Under the pieces are notes generated by a model. It was not told the origin of the DNA. It was given only the letters and a program-made list of their open reading frames with translations, and searched no databases. This document shows positions 38,079-47,357 of a stretch of DNA of 64,000 nt, piece after piece. This DNA comes from Lysobacter luteus. Lineage in GTDB: Bacteria > Pseudomonadota > Gammaproteobacteria > Xanthomonadales > Xanthomonadaceae. Both the position numbers and the translations under genes were made by a program. Position 1 is the first letter of the stretch; every line of letters starts with the position of its first letter. The stretch lies in NCBI RefSeq assembly GCF_907164845.1, contig NZ_OU015430.1, positions 2,222,001 to 2,286,000 of the forward strand, read 5' to 3'.

Positions 38079-39026
38079 GTGAACGTGCCCCGGCTCTACA
38101 CCCATGACGCCTGCCTGTCGCACCTGGCCGGCACCGCCCATGTGGAACGGCCGGCACGACTGGCTGCCGTGATCGACGCGCTTTCGGCCGCATTCCCGCA
38201 GTCGCGCTGGCACGACGCGCCGCGCGCGACCCGCGCCGAACTGCTGCGCGTGCATGGCGATGCACTCGTCGCGCGGGTGCTGGACACGGCCTGTCCGCTT
38301 GGGGCGACCCCACTGGCGCTGGACGCCGATACCCTGCTCGGCCCCGGCTCCGCCGAGGCCGCGCTGCGGGCCGCCGGCGCCGGCATCGCCGCAACCGACG
38401 CGGTACTGGCCGGGGAGGTAGCGAGGGCGTTCTGCGCCGTGCGTCCGCCCGGACACCACGCCACCGGTTCGGTCGCGATGGGGTTCTGCCTGTTCAACAA
38501 CATCGCGCTCGCCGCGGCGCACGCGTGCGACCGGCACCGGCTGGAGCGCATCGCGATCGTCGACTTCGACGTCCACCACGGCAACGGCACCGCCGACATC
38601 TTCCACTCCGATCCCCGGGTGATGTACCTGTCGTCCCACCAGGCGGCGCTGTATCCGGGCACCGGTGCGTCCCACGAACGCGGGGTCGGTAACACCGTCA
38701 ACGTGCCGCTGCCGGCCGGCGCCGGCAGCGACGCGTTCCGCACGGCGTGGTGGGAGCAACTGCTGCCGGTCGTCAATGCCTACCGGCCGCAGCTGCTGCT
38801 GATCTCGGCCGGCTTCGATGCCGACGCGCGTGACCCACTCGCCGCGCTGCAGGCCACGCCCGATGACTTCGGCTGGCTGACGCGCGAACTGGTGGCAGTT
38901 GCCGACCGGCATGCGTCGGGCCGGGTCGTGTCGATGCTGGAAGGCGGGTATGACCTCGATGCGCTGCGCGAGGGAGTCGTTGCGCACGTCGATGCACTGG
39001 CTGGCAGGAAAATTGTCGGCGCGTGA
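38079..39026 (+). CDS. Histone deacetylase family (acetylpolyamine/acuC-like) hydrolase
   Basis: 315 residues from GTG 38079 (another GTG at 38085). No in-frame ATG gives a usable N-terminus. The zinc and catalytic motifs are present: VRPPGHHATGSVAMGFC, FNNIALAAAHA, and DFDVHHGNGTADIF; the C-terminal GGYDLDAL fits. Bacterial members deacetylate acetylpolyamines, acetoin metabolites or protein lysine; the substrate here is unknown. It follows the adenosyltransferase by 34 bp on the same strand and probably shares its transcript. Confidence 0.87.
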   Translation: MNVPRLYTHDACLSHLAGTAHVERPARLAAVIDALSAAFPQSRWHDAPRATRAELLRVHGDALVARVLDTACPLGATPLALDADTLLGPGSAEAALRAAGAGIAATDAVLAGEVARAFCAVRPPGHHATGSVAMGFCLFNNIALAAAHACDRHRLERIAIVDFDVHHGNGTADIFHSDPRVMYLSSHQAALYPGTGASHERGVGNTVNVPLPAGAGSDAFRTAWWEQLLPVVNAYRPQLLLISAGFDADARDPLAALQATPDDFGWLTRELVAVADRHASGRVVSMLEGGYDLDALREGVVAHVDALAGRKIVGA

Positions 39027-39161
39027 CCACAGCGGCATCGCTGGCCGTCTTCATCGGCTCTGCGCAAACATGAATGTTCCCGTCAGGCCTCCTTGGGCCG
39101 CGTTGCCGCCACCCCGGCGATGCGGCAAGCTAGCGGCCGTTTCCGACCAACGGATGGCCGC

Positions 39162-41507
39162 GTGCATCCCAGCTTCCGCCTGCTCCCGTTATCGCTGTGC
39201 ATCGCGGTGGCCCTTCCGGCATACGCGGCCGAAGACGTCGAGGACTGGGGGCTCTGCCCGATAGAGGACGCCGTACCGGCGTTCGCCGACGTTCCGGTGT
39301 CTGACGCGGTCCCGGAAGAGGATCGCACCACCCTGCCGACCGACATCGCCGGCGACGCGCTCAACGCGACCCAGGAAGACAGCGCGGTGTTCCAGGGCAA
39401 CGTCGAGCTCAGCCGCGGCGACCAGTTCCTCGGCACCGACAAGCTGACCTACCACAGCGAGGAAGGCACCTACGTCGCCGAAGGCAGCGTGCGCTACCAG
39501 GATGCCGGCATGCGCATCGTCGCCGAGCGCGCACATGGCGACCAGGAAGCCGACACCCACGTCATCGAGGACCTGCGCTACCAGCTGACCCGGCGACGCG
39601 GCAACGGCGGAGCCGAAAGGATCGAGCTGGAAGGCGACCAGGGCGCGCTGATCGGCTCCACCTACTCCACCTGCCCGCCGTCGCAGCGGTCGTGGGAGCT
39701 GCGCGCGCAGCGCATCGACATCGATACCGCCGAAGGCCTGGGCGTCGCCCGCAACGCGACGGTGCGCATCGGCAAGGTACCGGTGCTGTACGTCCCGTGG
39801 CTGATGTTCCCGATCGACGACCGGCGCCGCACCGGTCTGCTGTGGCCGTCGATCCGCATGTCCAGCCGCAACGGCTTCGACTGGCGGCAGCCGGTCTACC
39901 TCAACCTCGCGCCGAACTACGACGCCACCCTGACCCCGCGGATCATGACCGAGCGCGGCGTGCAGCTTGGTGGCGAGTTCCGCTGGCTGTACCCGGGCGG
40001 TCGTGGCGAGTTGTGGGGCGAATGGATGCCCAAGGACAAGCTTCCCGAGGACGAGCCCGAGCGCTACCTCGCCGGCCCCGAGCAGGGTTTGCCGACCGAC
40101 AACCGCGGGCAGTTCCGCTTCAAGGGCGTGCACAACCTGGGCAGCCATTGGCACGCAATGGCCAATGTCGGCTGGGTCAGCGACACGCATTACCTGGAGG
40201 ATTTCAGCAACAGCCAGTTCGCCGTGTCGGCGTGGAACCTGCGCAGCGAGGTCGGCCTGTTCGGACGCGGCCTGTACTGGGACGCCGGGCTGATGGCCGA
40301 CCACAACCAACTCGCCGACTACACACTTACCGAAAGCAACCTGCAGTACGACCGGATGCCCCGCGCGTTCGTCAACTGGGCGCAGCCGTTCGGTGACTGG
40401 CTGGAGCTGGGGGTGAATGCCGAGGCGGTGCAGTTCCACCACGACGTCCGCGACGAAGGCAGCCGGATCGACCTCAAGCCCTATGTCGCCATGCCGCTCG
40501 AGGGCAACGGCTGGTTCGCGACGCCGAAGGTCGCGTGGCGCCACACCAGCTACAAACTGGACGACGCGTTGGCGGCGGCCAACGGTGGCGACGCCTCGCC
40601 GACCCGCAGCCTGCCGATCGCCTCGCTCGATGCCGGGCTGTTCTTCGACCGCGAGTTCGTGTTCCGCGACGAAGACTGGTTGCAGACCCTTGAGCCGCGG
40701 ATCTACTACCTCAATATCCCGTACGAGGACCAGTCGAACCTGCCGATCTTCGACACCGGGCCGATGACCTTCAGCTGGGGGCAACTGTTCCGCGACAACC
40801 GCTACACCGGTCCGGACCGCCAGGTCGACGCGAACCAGTTGACTACTGCCCTGACCACCCGCCTGATCAGCCGCGAGGACGGCCGCGAGCGCCTGACCGC
40901 CAGCATCGGCCAGATCCACTACTTCGAGGACAGCCAGGTGGTGGCGCCCAACGAGCAGCCGGTCGAGCGGGGCGAGTCGGCCTGGGTGGCGGAGCTGGGC
41001 GTCTCGCCGAGCGACCGCTGGAGCATCAACGCCGCCTACCAGTGGGACCCGAAGTACCGCCGGCAGGACCTCGCCAGCATCCGTACCCGCTACCTGATCG
41101 GCGACACCGGCGTGGTCAACCTGGGCTACCGCTATCGGCGCGGGCTGACCGAACAGGTCGACCTGTCGTTCCTGTACCCGGTCAACCAGAACTGGAGCGT
41201 GGTCGGTCGGTACTACTACTCGATCGAGGACCGCAAGCTGATCGAGTCGATCGCCGGCGTGCAGTGGGAAAGCTGCTGCATGGCCGTGCGCCTGGTCGGC
41301 CGCCGCTACATCCGCGAGCGCAACGGCGACCTGGACGACTCGCTCCGCCTCGAGTTCGAGCTCAAGGGCCTGGGGTCGGCCGGCCAGAAATCCGAGGAAA
41401 TATTGAGCCGTGCTATTCTCGGATACGATCGTGAAGATCTGTATCTAGTGCCGCCCTCCACCGTGGACGCCGGCAATTTCGACAACTCCCTCGATCCGAT
41501 TCCATGA
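39162..41507 (+). CDS. lptD: LPS-assembly protein LptD
   Basis: 781 residues from GTG 39162. This start is chosen because it gives a clean signal peptide (HPSFRLLPLSLCIAVALPAYA) and matches the xanthomonad protein; TTG 39093 and ATG 39120 would add an unlikely N-terminal extension. After WGLCP (first Cys) comes the periplasmic beta-jellyroll (about 65-200, with FQGNVELSRGDQFLG and GSVRYQDAG), then the 26-strand outer-membrane barrel. The second Cys lies in TYSTCPPSQ and the Cys pair in QWESCCMAVR, the disulfide partners needed for function. It inserts lipopolysaccharide in the outer leaflet with LptE. Its stop overlaps surA by 4 bp, so chaperone and client are co-translated. Confidence 0.95.
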   Translation: MHPSFRLLPLSLCIAVALPAYAAEDVEDWGLCPIEDAVPAFADVPVSDAVPEEDRTTLPTDIAGDALNATQEDSAVFQGNVELSRGDQFLGTDKLTYHSEEGTYVAEGSVRYQDAGMRIVAERAHGDQEADTHVIEDLRYQLTRRRGNGGAERIELEGDQGALIGSTYSTCPPSQRSWELRAQRIDIDTAEGLGVARNATVRIGKVPVLYVPWLMFPIDDRRRTGLLWPSIRMSSRNGFDWRQPVYLNLAPNYDATLTPRIMTERGVQLGGEFRWLYPGGRGELWGEWMPKDKLPEDEPERYLAGPEQGLPTDNRGQFRFKGVHNLGSHWHAMANVGWVSDTHYLEDFSNSQFAVSAWNLRSEVGLFGRGLYWDAGLMADHNQLADYTLTESNLQYDRMPRAFVNWAQPFGDWLELGVNAEAVQFHHDVRDEGSRIDLKPYVAMPLEGNGWFATPKVAWRHTSYKLDDALAAANGGDASPTRSLPIASLDAGLFFDREFVFRDEDWLQTLEPRIYYLNIPYEDQSNLPIFDTGPMTFSWGQLFRDNRYTGPDRQVDANQLTTALTTRLISREDGRERLTASIGQIHYFEDSQVVAPNEQPVERGESAWVAELGVSPSDRWSINAAYQWDPKYRRQDLASIRTRYLIGDTGVVNLGYRYRRGLTEQVDLSFLYPVNQNWSVVGRYYYSIEDRKLIESIAGVQWESCCMAVRLVGRRYIRERNGDLDDSLRLEFELKGLGSAGQKSEEILSRAILGYDREDLYLVPPSTVDAGNFDNSLDPIP

Positions 41508-42844
41508 AGAAATTTTTCGCGTGTGTCCTCGCCGCCACGCTGCTGTCGGCGACCGTGCAGGCGCAACAGGTGCAGCCGATCGATGGCATCGCCGTGGTGG
41601 TCGACGAAGGCGTCATCCTGCAGAGCGAGCTTGACCGGGCGGTCGGCAACATCCGTGCCCAGTACGCCGGTCGCGCCGCGCAGCTGCCCCCGCCGGACGT
41701 GCTCGAGCGGCAGGTCGCCGAGCGCCTGGTGCTGCTCAAGCTGCAGGTCGCGCGAGCCGAGGCCACCGGCGTGCGCGTCAGCGACCAGGAGGTCGACCAG
41801 GCCATCGCCGGCATCGCCGGGCAGAACCGCGCGAGTGTCGAGCAGTTGCGTGCCCAGCTGGCCGCCGACGGCACCTCGTTCGACCAGTTCCGCGACTCCA
41901 TCCGCGACGAACTGCTGGTCCAGCGCCTGCGCCAGCGTTTCGCCCAGACCCAGGTGTCGGTGAGCGACGCCGAGGTGGACGCGGCTCTCGAGGCGCAGCA
42001 GGCCACCGGCCAGCAGTACCACCTGGCACATATCCTGGTCGCGCTGCCCGAGGGCGCCACGCCCGAGCAGATCGCCACCGGCGAGGAAAAGATCCTCGGC
42101 ATCAAGAGCCTGCTCGACCGGGGCGAGATGGATTTCGCCGCCGCCGCGGTGCGCTACTCCGACAGTCCGAACGCGCTGGAAGGCGGCGACCTGGGCTGGC
42201 GCGGCGAGAACGAGATCCCGGCCGCGTTCGCGAACCTGGTCCGGCAGATGGCCCCGGGACAGGTCACCGCACCGATCCGCGGTCCCAGTGGCTTCCAGCT
42301 CCTGCAGCTGGTCGAGACCCGTGACGCCGGCCAGGGCGGCCCCAGCGTCGTCACGCAGGTCCGCGCCAGCCACATCCTGATCCGGGTCGACGAGAACACC
42401 AGCGCCGCCGAAGCCAAGGCCCAGGCTGACACGCTGCACGCGCGCATCGTCGGCGGCGCCGACTTCGCCGCGCTCGCCCGCGAGCACTCCGAGGACCCCA
42501 GTTCGCAGGCCGCTGGCGGCGACCTGGGCTGGTTCACGCCGGACCAGTTCGGCCCGGATTTCGGCGCCCAGGTGTCCGCGCTCGCCGATAGCGCCGTGTC
42601 GACGCCCTTCCGCACCCAGGCCGGCTGGCACATCGTGCAGCGCACCGGCACCCGCGAAGCGGATGTGGGCAACGAGAACCAGCGTGCGCAGGCCCGCGAG
42701 ACGATCGGCCGACGCAAGCTGGAAGAAGAGTGGAACCAGTTCCTGCGCGAGATGCGTGGCGAGGCCTTCGTCGACTTCCGCACGGGCAACGCGACCGCCG
42801 ACGCCGCGGAAACCGCGCCGGAAGCCCCGGCCACCGGCGACTGA
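41504..42844 (+). CDS. surA: Periplasmic chaperone / peptidyl-prolyl isomerase SurA
   Basis: 446 residues. A signal peptide (1-21, ending VQAQQ) is followed by the SurA N-terminal chaperone domain (about 22-165) and two parvulin domains, which begin near YHLAHILVALPEG (about 170) and VRASHILIRVDENTS (about 285). The C-terminal helix (EEWNQFLREMRGEAFVDF) is typical. It escorts unfolded outer-membrane proteins, including LptD, through the periplasm. It overlaps lptD by 4 bp and precedes pdxA with 2 bp. The C-terminal about 20 residues are Ala/Glu/Pro-rich. Confidence 0.96.
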   Translation: MKKFFACVLAATLLSATVQAQQVQPIDGIAVVVDEGVILQSELDRAVGNIRAQYAGRAAQLPPPDVLERQVAERLVLLKLQVARAEATGVRVSDQEVDQAIAGIAGQNRASVEQLRAQLAADGTSFDQFRDSIRDELLVQRLRQRFAQTQVSVSDAEVDAALEAQQATGQQYHLAHILVALPEGATPEQIATGEEKILGIKSLLDRGEMDFAAAAVRYSDSPNALEGGDLGWRGENEIPAAFANLVRQMAPGQVTAPIRGPSGFQLLQLVETRDAGQGGPSVVTQVRASHILIRVDENTSAAEAKAQADTLHARIVGGADFAALAREHSEDPSSQAAGGDLGWFTPDQFGPDFGAQVSALADSAVSTPFRTQAGWHIVQRTGTREADVGNENQRAQARETIGRRKLEEEWNQFLREMRGEAFVDFRTGNATADAAETAPEAPATGD

Positions 42845-42846
42845 CC

Positions 42847-43863
42847 ATGCGACCACCCCGGCTCGCGCTGGTCCCGGGTGAACCGGCCGGCGTCGGGCCG
42901 GAGCTGTGCGTCCGCCTCGCGCAACGCCCGCGCGACTATTCCCTGACCGCTTTCGGCGACCGCGACACGTTGCAGTCCGCCGCCGACGCGCTAGGCCTGC
43001 CGCTCGTCATGACGCCGCCCGACAGCGCGGACGATCGTGCCGGCACGCTGGCCCTGGTCGAGGTTCCCAACGCCACCCCGGTCCGGTTCGGCCAACCCGA
43101 TCCGCTCAACGCGCGCGCCGTGATCGACGCCTTGCTGGCAGCCGGCGCCGGCTGCCTGGACGGGGGGTTCGACGGCGTGGTCACCGGTCCGGTGCACAAG
43201 GCCGCGATCAACGCCGGAGGGATCGCCTACAGCGGGACCACCGAGTTGCTGGCCAACCAGGCTGGCTGCGGCGTGGTGATGATGCTGGCGAACCCGACCA
43301 TGCGGGTCGCGCTGGCCACGACCCACCTGCCATTGCGGCAGGTTGCCGATGCGATCACCACACAATCGCTGCGACACGTATTGCTCACGCTGCACGACGC
43401 GCTGCAACGCGACTTCGGCATCGACACACCCACGATCGCGGTGCTCGGCCTGAATCCCCACGCGGGCGAGGACGGCGTCCTGGGCGACGAGGAGATCCGG
43501 GTGCTGCAGCCGGTCATCGAATCACTGCGCGGCGAAGGCTTGCGCCTGCTGGGACCGCTGCCAGCCGATACCGCGTTCCTGCCGGCCCGGCTCGCCCAGG
43601 TCGACGCGGTGCTCGCGATGTACCACGACCAGGGCCTGCCGGTACTGAAGTTCAGTGGGTTCGAATCAGCCGTCAACCTCACGCTCGGCCTGCCCTACCC
43701 GCGCGTTGCGGTCGACCACGGCACCGCGCTGGACCTGGCCGGCAGCGGCGCGGCAGATCCCTCAAGCCTGTTCGCGGCGGCCGATACCTGCGCCAGGATG
43801 GCTGCAACGCGGCTCGCACACCGGCATGACCCCGCCGGCACCGCCCACGGAGCCTGCCAATGA
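42847..43863 (+). CDS. pdxA: 4-hydroxythreonine-4-phosphate dehydrogenase PdxA
   Basis: 338 residues from ATG 42847. It carries the PdxA signatures PGEPAGVGPELCVRLA at the N-terminus, FDGVVTGPVHKAAINAGG, LGLNPHAGEDGVLGDEE and MYHDQGLPVLKF with the metal-binding His/Asp residues. It oxidises 4-phospho-hydroxy-L-threonine in the pyridoxal 5'-phosphate pathway. The place in the lptD-surA-pdxA-rsmA-apaG-apaH operon is the same as in E. coli. It overlaps rsmA by 4 bp (ATGA at 43860). Confidence 0.97.
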   Translation: MRPPRLALVPGEPAGVGPELCVRLAQRPRDYSLTAFGDRDTLQSAADALGLPLVMTPPDSADDRAGTLALVEVPNATPVRFGQPDPLNARAVIDALLAAGAGCLDGGFDGVVTGPVHKAAINAGGIAYSGTTELLANQAGCGVVMMLANPTMRVALATTHLPLRQVADAITTQSLRHVLLTLHDALQRDFGIDTPTIAVLGLNPHAGEDGVLGDEEIRVLQPVIESLRGEGLRLLGPLPADTAFLPARLAQVDAVLAMYHDQGLPVLKFSGFESAVNLTLGLPYPRVAVDHGTALDLAGSGAADPSSLFAAADTCARMAATRLAHRHDPAGTAHGACQ

Positions 43864-44660
43864 GCAACGCACGTTTCAGCGAGCCCCCGAAGAAGCACCT
43901 GGGCCAGAACTTCCTGCACGAGCGGACCGTCATCGATCGCATCGTGCAGGCGGTGAACCCCAAGCCGGGCGAGCGCCTCGTCGAGATCGGCCCCGGCCAG
44001 GGCGCGATCACGTTTCCGCTGTTGGACCGCCACGGGCGGCTGACCGTCATCGAGTTCGACCGCGACCTGATTGCGCCGCTGACCGAAGCCGCCCGATCGC
44101 ACGGCGAGCTGACCGTGATCCACCGCGATGTACTCAAGGTCGACTTCAGCGAGCTTGCGCGCGATACCCCTGACGGACGCATCCGGCTGGTCGGCAACCT
44201 GCCGTACAACCTCTCCTCGCCCATCCTGTTCCATGCGCTCGACCACGCTGCCGCGATCAGCGACATGACTTTCATGCTGCAGAAGGAAGTCGTCGAGCGC
44301 ATGGCGGCCGGTCCCGGAAGCAAGGTCTACGGCCGCCTGAGCGTGATGCTGCAGGCCTATTGCACCGTCACGCCGCTCTTCACCGTTCCGCCGGGCGCGT
44401 TCCGGCCACCACCGAAGGTCGATTCCGCCGTGGTGAGGCTGGTGCCGCGGCCGGCCGACAGCATCGGTATCGACGACCCGGCGACGTTCGCGCGTGTAGT
44501 CCGCGACGCGTTCGGCCAGCGCCGCAAGACGCTGCGCAACGCGCTTTCGCAAGTGTGCGACTCGGCGGCGATCGAGGCCGCCGGGATCCGTCCGGACGCA
44601 CGTGCCGAGCAGATCGCGGTCGCCGATTTCGTGCGCCTGGCCAATTCGCTCCCGCACTAG
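43860..44660 (+). CDS. rsmA: 16S rRNA (adenine1518/1519-N6) dimethyltransferase RsmA (KsgA)
   Basis: 266 residues. SAM motifs: KHLGQNFLHERTVIDRIV at the start, LVEIGPGQGAITFPLL, and the catalytic LVGNLPYNLSSPILFHAL block. The C-terminal domain includes FRPPPKVDSAVVRLVP and FGQRRKTLRNALS. It dimethylates two adjacent adenines in helix 45 of 16S rRNA, a late quality check of the 30S subunit. It overlaps pdxA by 4 bp. A strong inverted repeat separates it from apaG. Confidence 0.97.
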   Translation: MSNARFSEPPKKHLGQNFLHERTVIDRIVQAVNPKPGERLVEIGPGQGAITFPLLDRHGRLTVIEFDRDLIAPLTEAARSHGELTVIHRDVLKVDFSELARDTPDGRIRLVGNLPYNLSSPILFHALDHAAAISDMTFMLQKEVVERMAAGPGSKVYGRLSVMLQAYCTVTPLFTVPPGAFRPPPKVDSAVVRLVPRPADSIGIDDPATFARVVRDAFGQRRKTLRNALSQVCDSAAIEAAGIRPDARAEQIAVADFVRLANSLPH

Positions 44661-44680
44661 CGCGCTGCAGTGATGGGGAC

Positions 44681-44714
44681 GACATGCGCGACGCAACCAC
44701 GCGTCGCGCATGTC
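44681..44714. promoter_or_regulatory. 14-bp perfect inverted repeat between rsmA and apaG
   Basis: GACATGCGCGACGC (44681-44694) and its exact complement (44701-44714) flank the 6-nt loop AACCAC. It lies 20 bp past the rsmA stop and 32 bp before the apaG start. No T run follows, so it is not a standard intrinsic terminator. A TACACT at 44735-44740 could be a -10 element for apaG-apaH. The stem could act as an mRNA stability element, attenuator or operator. Confidence 0.6.
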
Positions 44715-44746
44715 CGCTTCACCCCGGCTCGACTTACACTGTCCGC

Positions 44747-45130
44747 ATGGAACGCAGCACCGACTACGCCTTCGACATCGACGTCGCCACCCGCTACCTC
44801 GACGAGCAGTCCGAGCCCGGGCAGGACCGCTACGTGTTCGCCTACACCATCACCATCCGCAACACCGGCACTGTCCCCGCGCGGCTGCTGTCACGCCACT
44901 GGCTGATCACCGACGCCACCGGCAAGGTGCAGGAAGTCCGCGGCGATGGCGTGGTCGGCGAGCAGCCCCGGCTGCGTCCGGGCGAGGGGTTCGAGTACAC
45001 CTCCGGCGCCGTGCTCGAGACCGACCTGGGCACCATGGAAGGCAGCTACTCGGTCGAGGCCGACGACGGAACCGTGTTCGACGCGCCTATCCCCGCGTTC
45101 ACCCTGGCCGTGCCGCGCACGCTGCACTGA
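44747..45130 (+). CDS. apaG: ApaG domain protein (Co2+/Mg2+ efflux family)
   Basis: 127 residues, the family length. The single fibronectin-type III-like ApaG domain is visible with YVFAYTITIRNTGTVPARLLSRHW, the LRPGEGFEYTSGAVLETDLG block and a closing FTLAVPRTLH. The biochemical role is unclear; mutants in other species are affected in cobalt resistance and in related phosphonucleotide metabolism. It lies 7 bp before apaH. An 86-bp gap with a strong inverted repeat divides it from rsmA. Confidence 0.94.
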   Translation: MERSTDYAFDIDVATRYLDEQSEPGQDRYVFAYTITIRNTGTVPARLLSRHWLITDATGKVQEVRGDGVVGEQPRLRPGEGFEYTSGAVLETDLGTMEGSYSVEADDGTVFDAPIPAFTLAVPRTLH

Positions 45131-45137
45131 GGCCGAC

Positions 45138-45998
45138 ATGACCGTCTGGGCCATCGGCGACCTGCAGGGCTGTTACGACGCAACCCAGCGGTTGCTCGAG
45201 AAGATCGCGTTCGACCCGGCGAAGGACCGGCTGTGGTTCTGTGGCGACCTGGTCAACCGTGGCGGCCAGTCACTGGAGACCTTGCGACTGGTGCATTCCC
45301 TGCGCGACAACGCGACCGTGGTGCTTGGCAACCACGATCTGTCGCTGCTGGCAATCGGCGAGCGCCGCGAAGAGGAACAGCGCAAGGTCAATCCCGACCT
45401 GCAGCGGGTGGTTCTCGCCGAGGACCGCGACACGCTGCTGCCGTGGTTGCGCCGGCAGAAGCTGGTACATGTCGACCGCGGGCTGGGCTGGATGATGGTG
45501 CACGCCGGCCTCGCGCCGAAGTGGACCACGCAGCTCGCCGAAAAGCACGGCCGCGAGATCGAGGAGCGCCTCCAGGGCGACCAGTACCAGCGGCTCCTCA
45601 AAAACATGTACGGCGACGGGCCGGTGTGGAACCCGCGGCTGGGGGGGATCGACCGCCACCGCGCGATCATCAACATCTGCACGCGACTGCGGTACTGCTC
45701 GCCGCGCGGGCGCATCTCCTACGAGGACAAGGGCGTGCCGGGTACCCAGCCGGCCGGCCTGTATCCCTGGTATGCCGTGCCCGGCCGGGCCGAGCGTGAC
45801 CTCAGGATCGTCTGCGGGCACTGGTCGGCGCTCGGGCTTTTCATCGGGCACGGGGTGCACGCAATCGACACCGGCGCGGTCTGGGGCGGAAAGCTCACCG
45901 CGTTGCAACTCGATACCGACGAACTGCGCATCGTGCAGGTGGCGGGGCGGGACGTCCCGGCCAACCCGCCCAAGCCGAGGCATCGTCCGCGGCGCTGA
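45138..45998 (+). CDS. apaH: Symmetrical bis(5'-nucleosyl)-tetraphosphatase ApaH
   Basis: 286 residues. The metallophosphoesterase motifs are GDLQGCYDATQ, GDLVNRGGQSLE and GNHD, with VCGHWSALG further on. The enzyme splits Ap4A into two ADP and also removes Np4 caps from RNA. It closes the lptD operon and is convergent with folA, with 30 bp between the stops. A GC-rich inverted repeat (GCAGCGGC-type) sits in that gap. Confidence 0.96.
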   Translation: MTVWAIGDLQGCYDATQRLLEKIAFDPAKDRLWFCGDLVNRGGQSLETLRLVHSLRDNATVVLGNHDLSLLAIGERREEEQRKVNPDLQRVVLAEDRDTLLPWLRRQKLVHVDRGLGWMMVHAGLAPKWTTQLAEKHGREIEERLQGDQYQRLLKNMYGDGPVWNPRLGGIDRHRAIINICTRLRYCSPRGRISYEDKGVPGTQPAGLYPWYAVPGRAERDLRIVCGHWSALGLFIGHGVHAIDTGAVWGGKLTALQLDTDELRIVQVAGRDVPANPPKPRHRPRR

Positions 45999-46028
45999 GG
46001 TATCCGGGGATCGCAGCGGCAGCCGCTG

Positions 46029-46559
46029 CTACTTGGGCGCGGGGATTCGCCGGTACTCGACGAACTCGAACGCAGAGGCATGCCTGGCGTCCGTAACGTG
46101 CGTCTCGCGCGCGACGACGTCCCACTGCGCCGGGTCGAACGACGGGAAGAACGCGTCCGCCCCCTCGACCGTGAGGTCCACGTGGGTCAGGTGCATGCGC
46201 GTGGCATCCGGCAGGCACAGCGCGTAGACCTCGCCGCCACCAATGACGCACAGCTGCGACGCACCGTCGTCGGCGGCAATGGCGACCGCCTGCGCAACCG
46301 CGGCCACGGCCTGCATGCCTTCGAACGGCACCGCGCCCGAACGCGTCAGCACAAGATTGCGGCGCCCGGGCAGCGCGCGCCCGAGCGACTGCGCGGTCCG
46401 CCGCCCCATCAGCACCGGCTTGCCTAGCGTCAGCGCCTTGAAGCGCTTGAGGTCGTCGGGCAACCGCCACGGCAGGCCATTGTCGCGTCCGATCGCACCG
46501 TTGCGGTCGAGCGCGGCGATCAACGCCAGTTCAACCGTCGGGTCCACCACCGGCGTCAA
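46029..46559 (-). CDS. folA: Dihydrofolate reductase
   Basis: 176 residues. It has the conserved N-terminal [23 protein letters not shown] with the substrate-binding Asp, the NADPH-binding [22 protein letters not shown] region and [14 protein letters not shown]. It reduces dihydrofolate produced by thymidylate synthase. Its start overlaps the thyA stop by 4 bp, so the recycling enzyme is coupled to the enzyme that generates its substrate. Last gene of lgt-thyA-folA. Confidence 0.97.
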   Translation of the reverse strand: MTPVVDPTVELALIAALDRNGAIGRDNGLPWRLPDDLKRFKALTLGKPVLMGRRTAQSLGRALPGRRNLVLTRSGAVPFEGMQAVAAVAQAVAIAADDGASQLCVIGGGEVYALCLPDATRMHLTHVDLTVEGADAFFPSFDPAQWDVVARETHVTDARHASAFEFVEYRRIPAPK

Positions 46560-47350
46560 ACCGCGACCGGCGCCTTGATCGCCGGGTGCGGGTCATAGCC
46601 TTCGATGGCGATGTCGTCGAAGCCGAACGCGAAGAGGTTCGTCACCGCCGGCGCCAGCTTCAGTGTCGGCAATGGCCGCGGCGCACGCGTGAGTTGCTCG
46701 CGGGCCTGTTCGTAGTGGTTCGAGTACAGGTGGGCGTCGCCCAGGGTGTGTACGAAGTCGCCGACACCCAGCCCACAGGCCTGCGCCACCATGTGGGTCA
46801 GCAGGGCGTAGCTGGCGATGTTGAACGGCACCCCGAGGAAGATGTCGCCACTGCGCTGGTACAGCTGGCAGCTGAGCTTGCCGTCCACGACGTAGAACTG
46901 GAACAGCGTATGGCAGGGCATGAGGGCCATCTGCGGCAGGTCGGCGACGTTCCATGCCGATACGATCAGCCGGCGCGAGTCGGGGTTGCGCTTGATCTCC
47001 TCGACCACCCAGCGGATCTGGTCGATCTCGACGCCGTCGGCGCCGGCCCAGCGCCGCCATTGCTTGCCATAGACCGGGCCGAGCTCGCCGGACGCGTCAG
47101 CCCACTCGTCCCAGATGCTGACCTTGTGCTCCTTCAGGTAGGCGACGTTGGTCTCGCCGCGCAGGAACCACAGCAGCTCGTGGACGATCGAGCGCAGGTG
47201 CAGCTTCTTGGTGGTGACCAGCGGGAACCCGGCATTGAGGTCGAACCGCATCTGCCAGCCGAACACCGAGCGGGTGCCGGTGCCTGTGCGGTCGGACTTC
47301 TCGGTGCCGTGGTCGAGGACGTGGCGCAACAGGTCCAGGTACTGTTCCAT
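46556..47350 (-). CDS. thyA: Thymidylate synthase ThyA
   Basis: 264 residues, identical in length to E. coli ThyA. The nucleophile is Cys146 in [12 protein letters not shown]; the folate and dUMP-binding [14 protein letters not shown], the [11 protein letters not shown] block and [20 protein letters not shown] are all present. It methylates dUMP with methylene-tetrahydrofolate. It follows lgt by 7 bp and overlaps folA by 4 bp, a common order in proteobacteria. Confidence 0.98.
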   Translation of the reverse strand: MEQYLDLLRHVLDHGTEKSDRTGTGTRSVFGWQMRFDLNAGFPLVTTKKLHLRSIVHELLWFLRGETNVAYLKEHKVSIWDEWADASGELGPVYGKQWRRWAGADGVEIDQIRWVVEEIKRNPDSRRLIVSAWNVADLPQMALMPCHTLFQFYVVDGKLSCQLYQRSGDIFLGVPFNIASYALLTHMVAQACGLGVGDFVHTLGDAHLYSNHYEQAREQLTRAPRPLPTLKLAPAVTNLFAFGFDDIAIEGYDPHPAIKAPVAV

Positions 47351-47357
47351 TGTCGCC

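Noticed and set aside
46013-46031. Inverted repeat between apaH and folA
   Set aside because: Short GC stem overlapping the folA stop, with no T run. A bidirectional terminator is possible, but the evidence is too thin to list as a feature.
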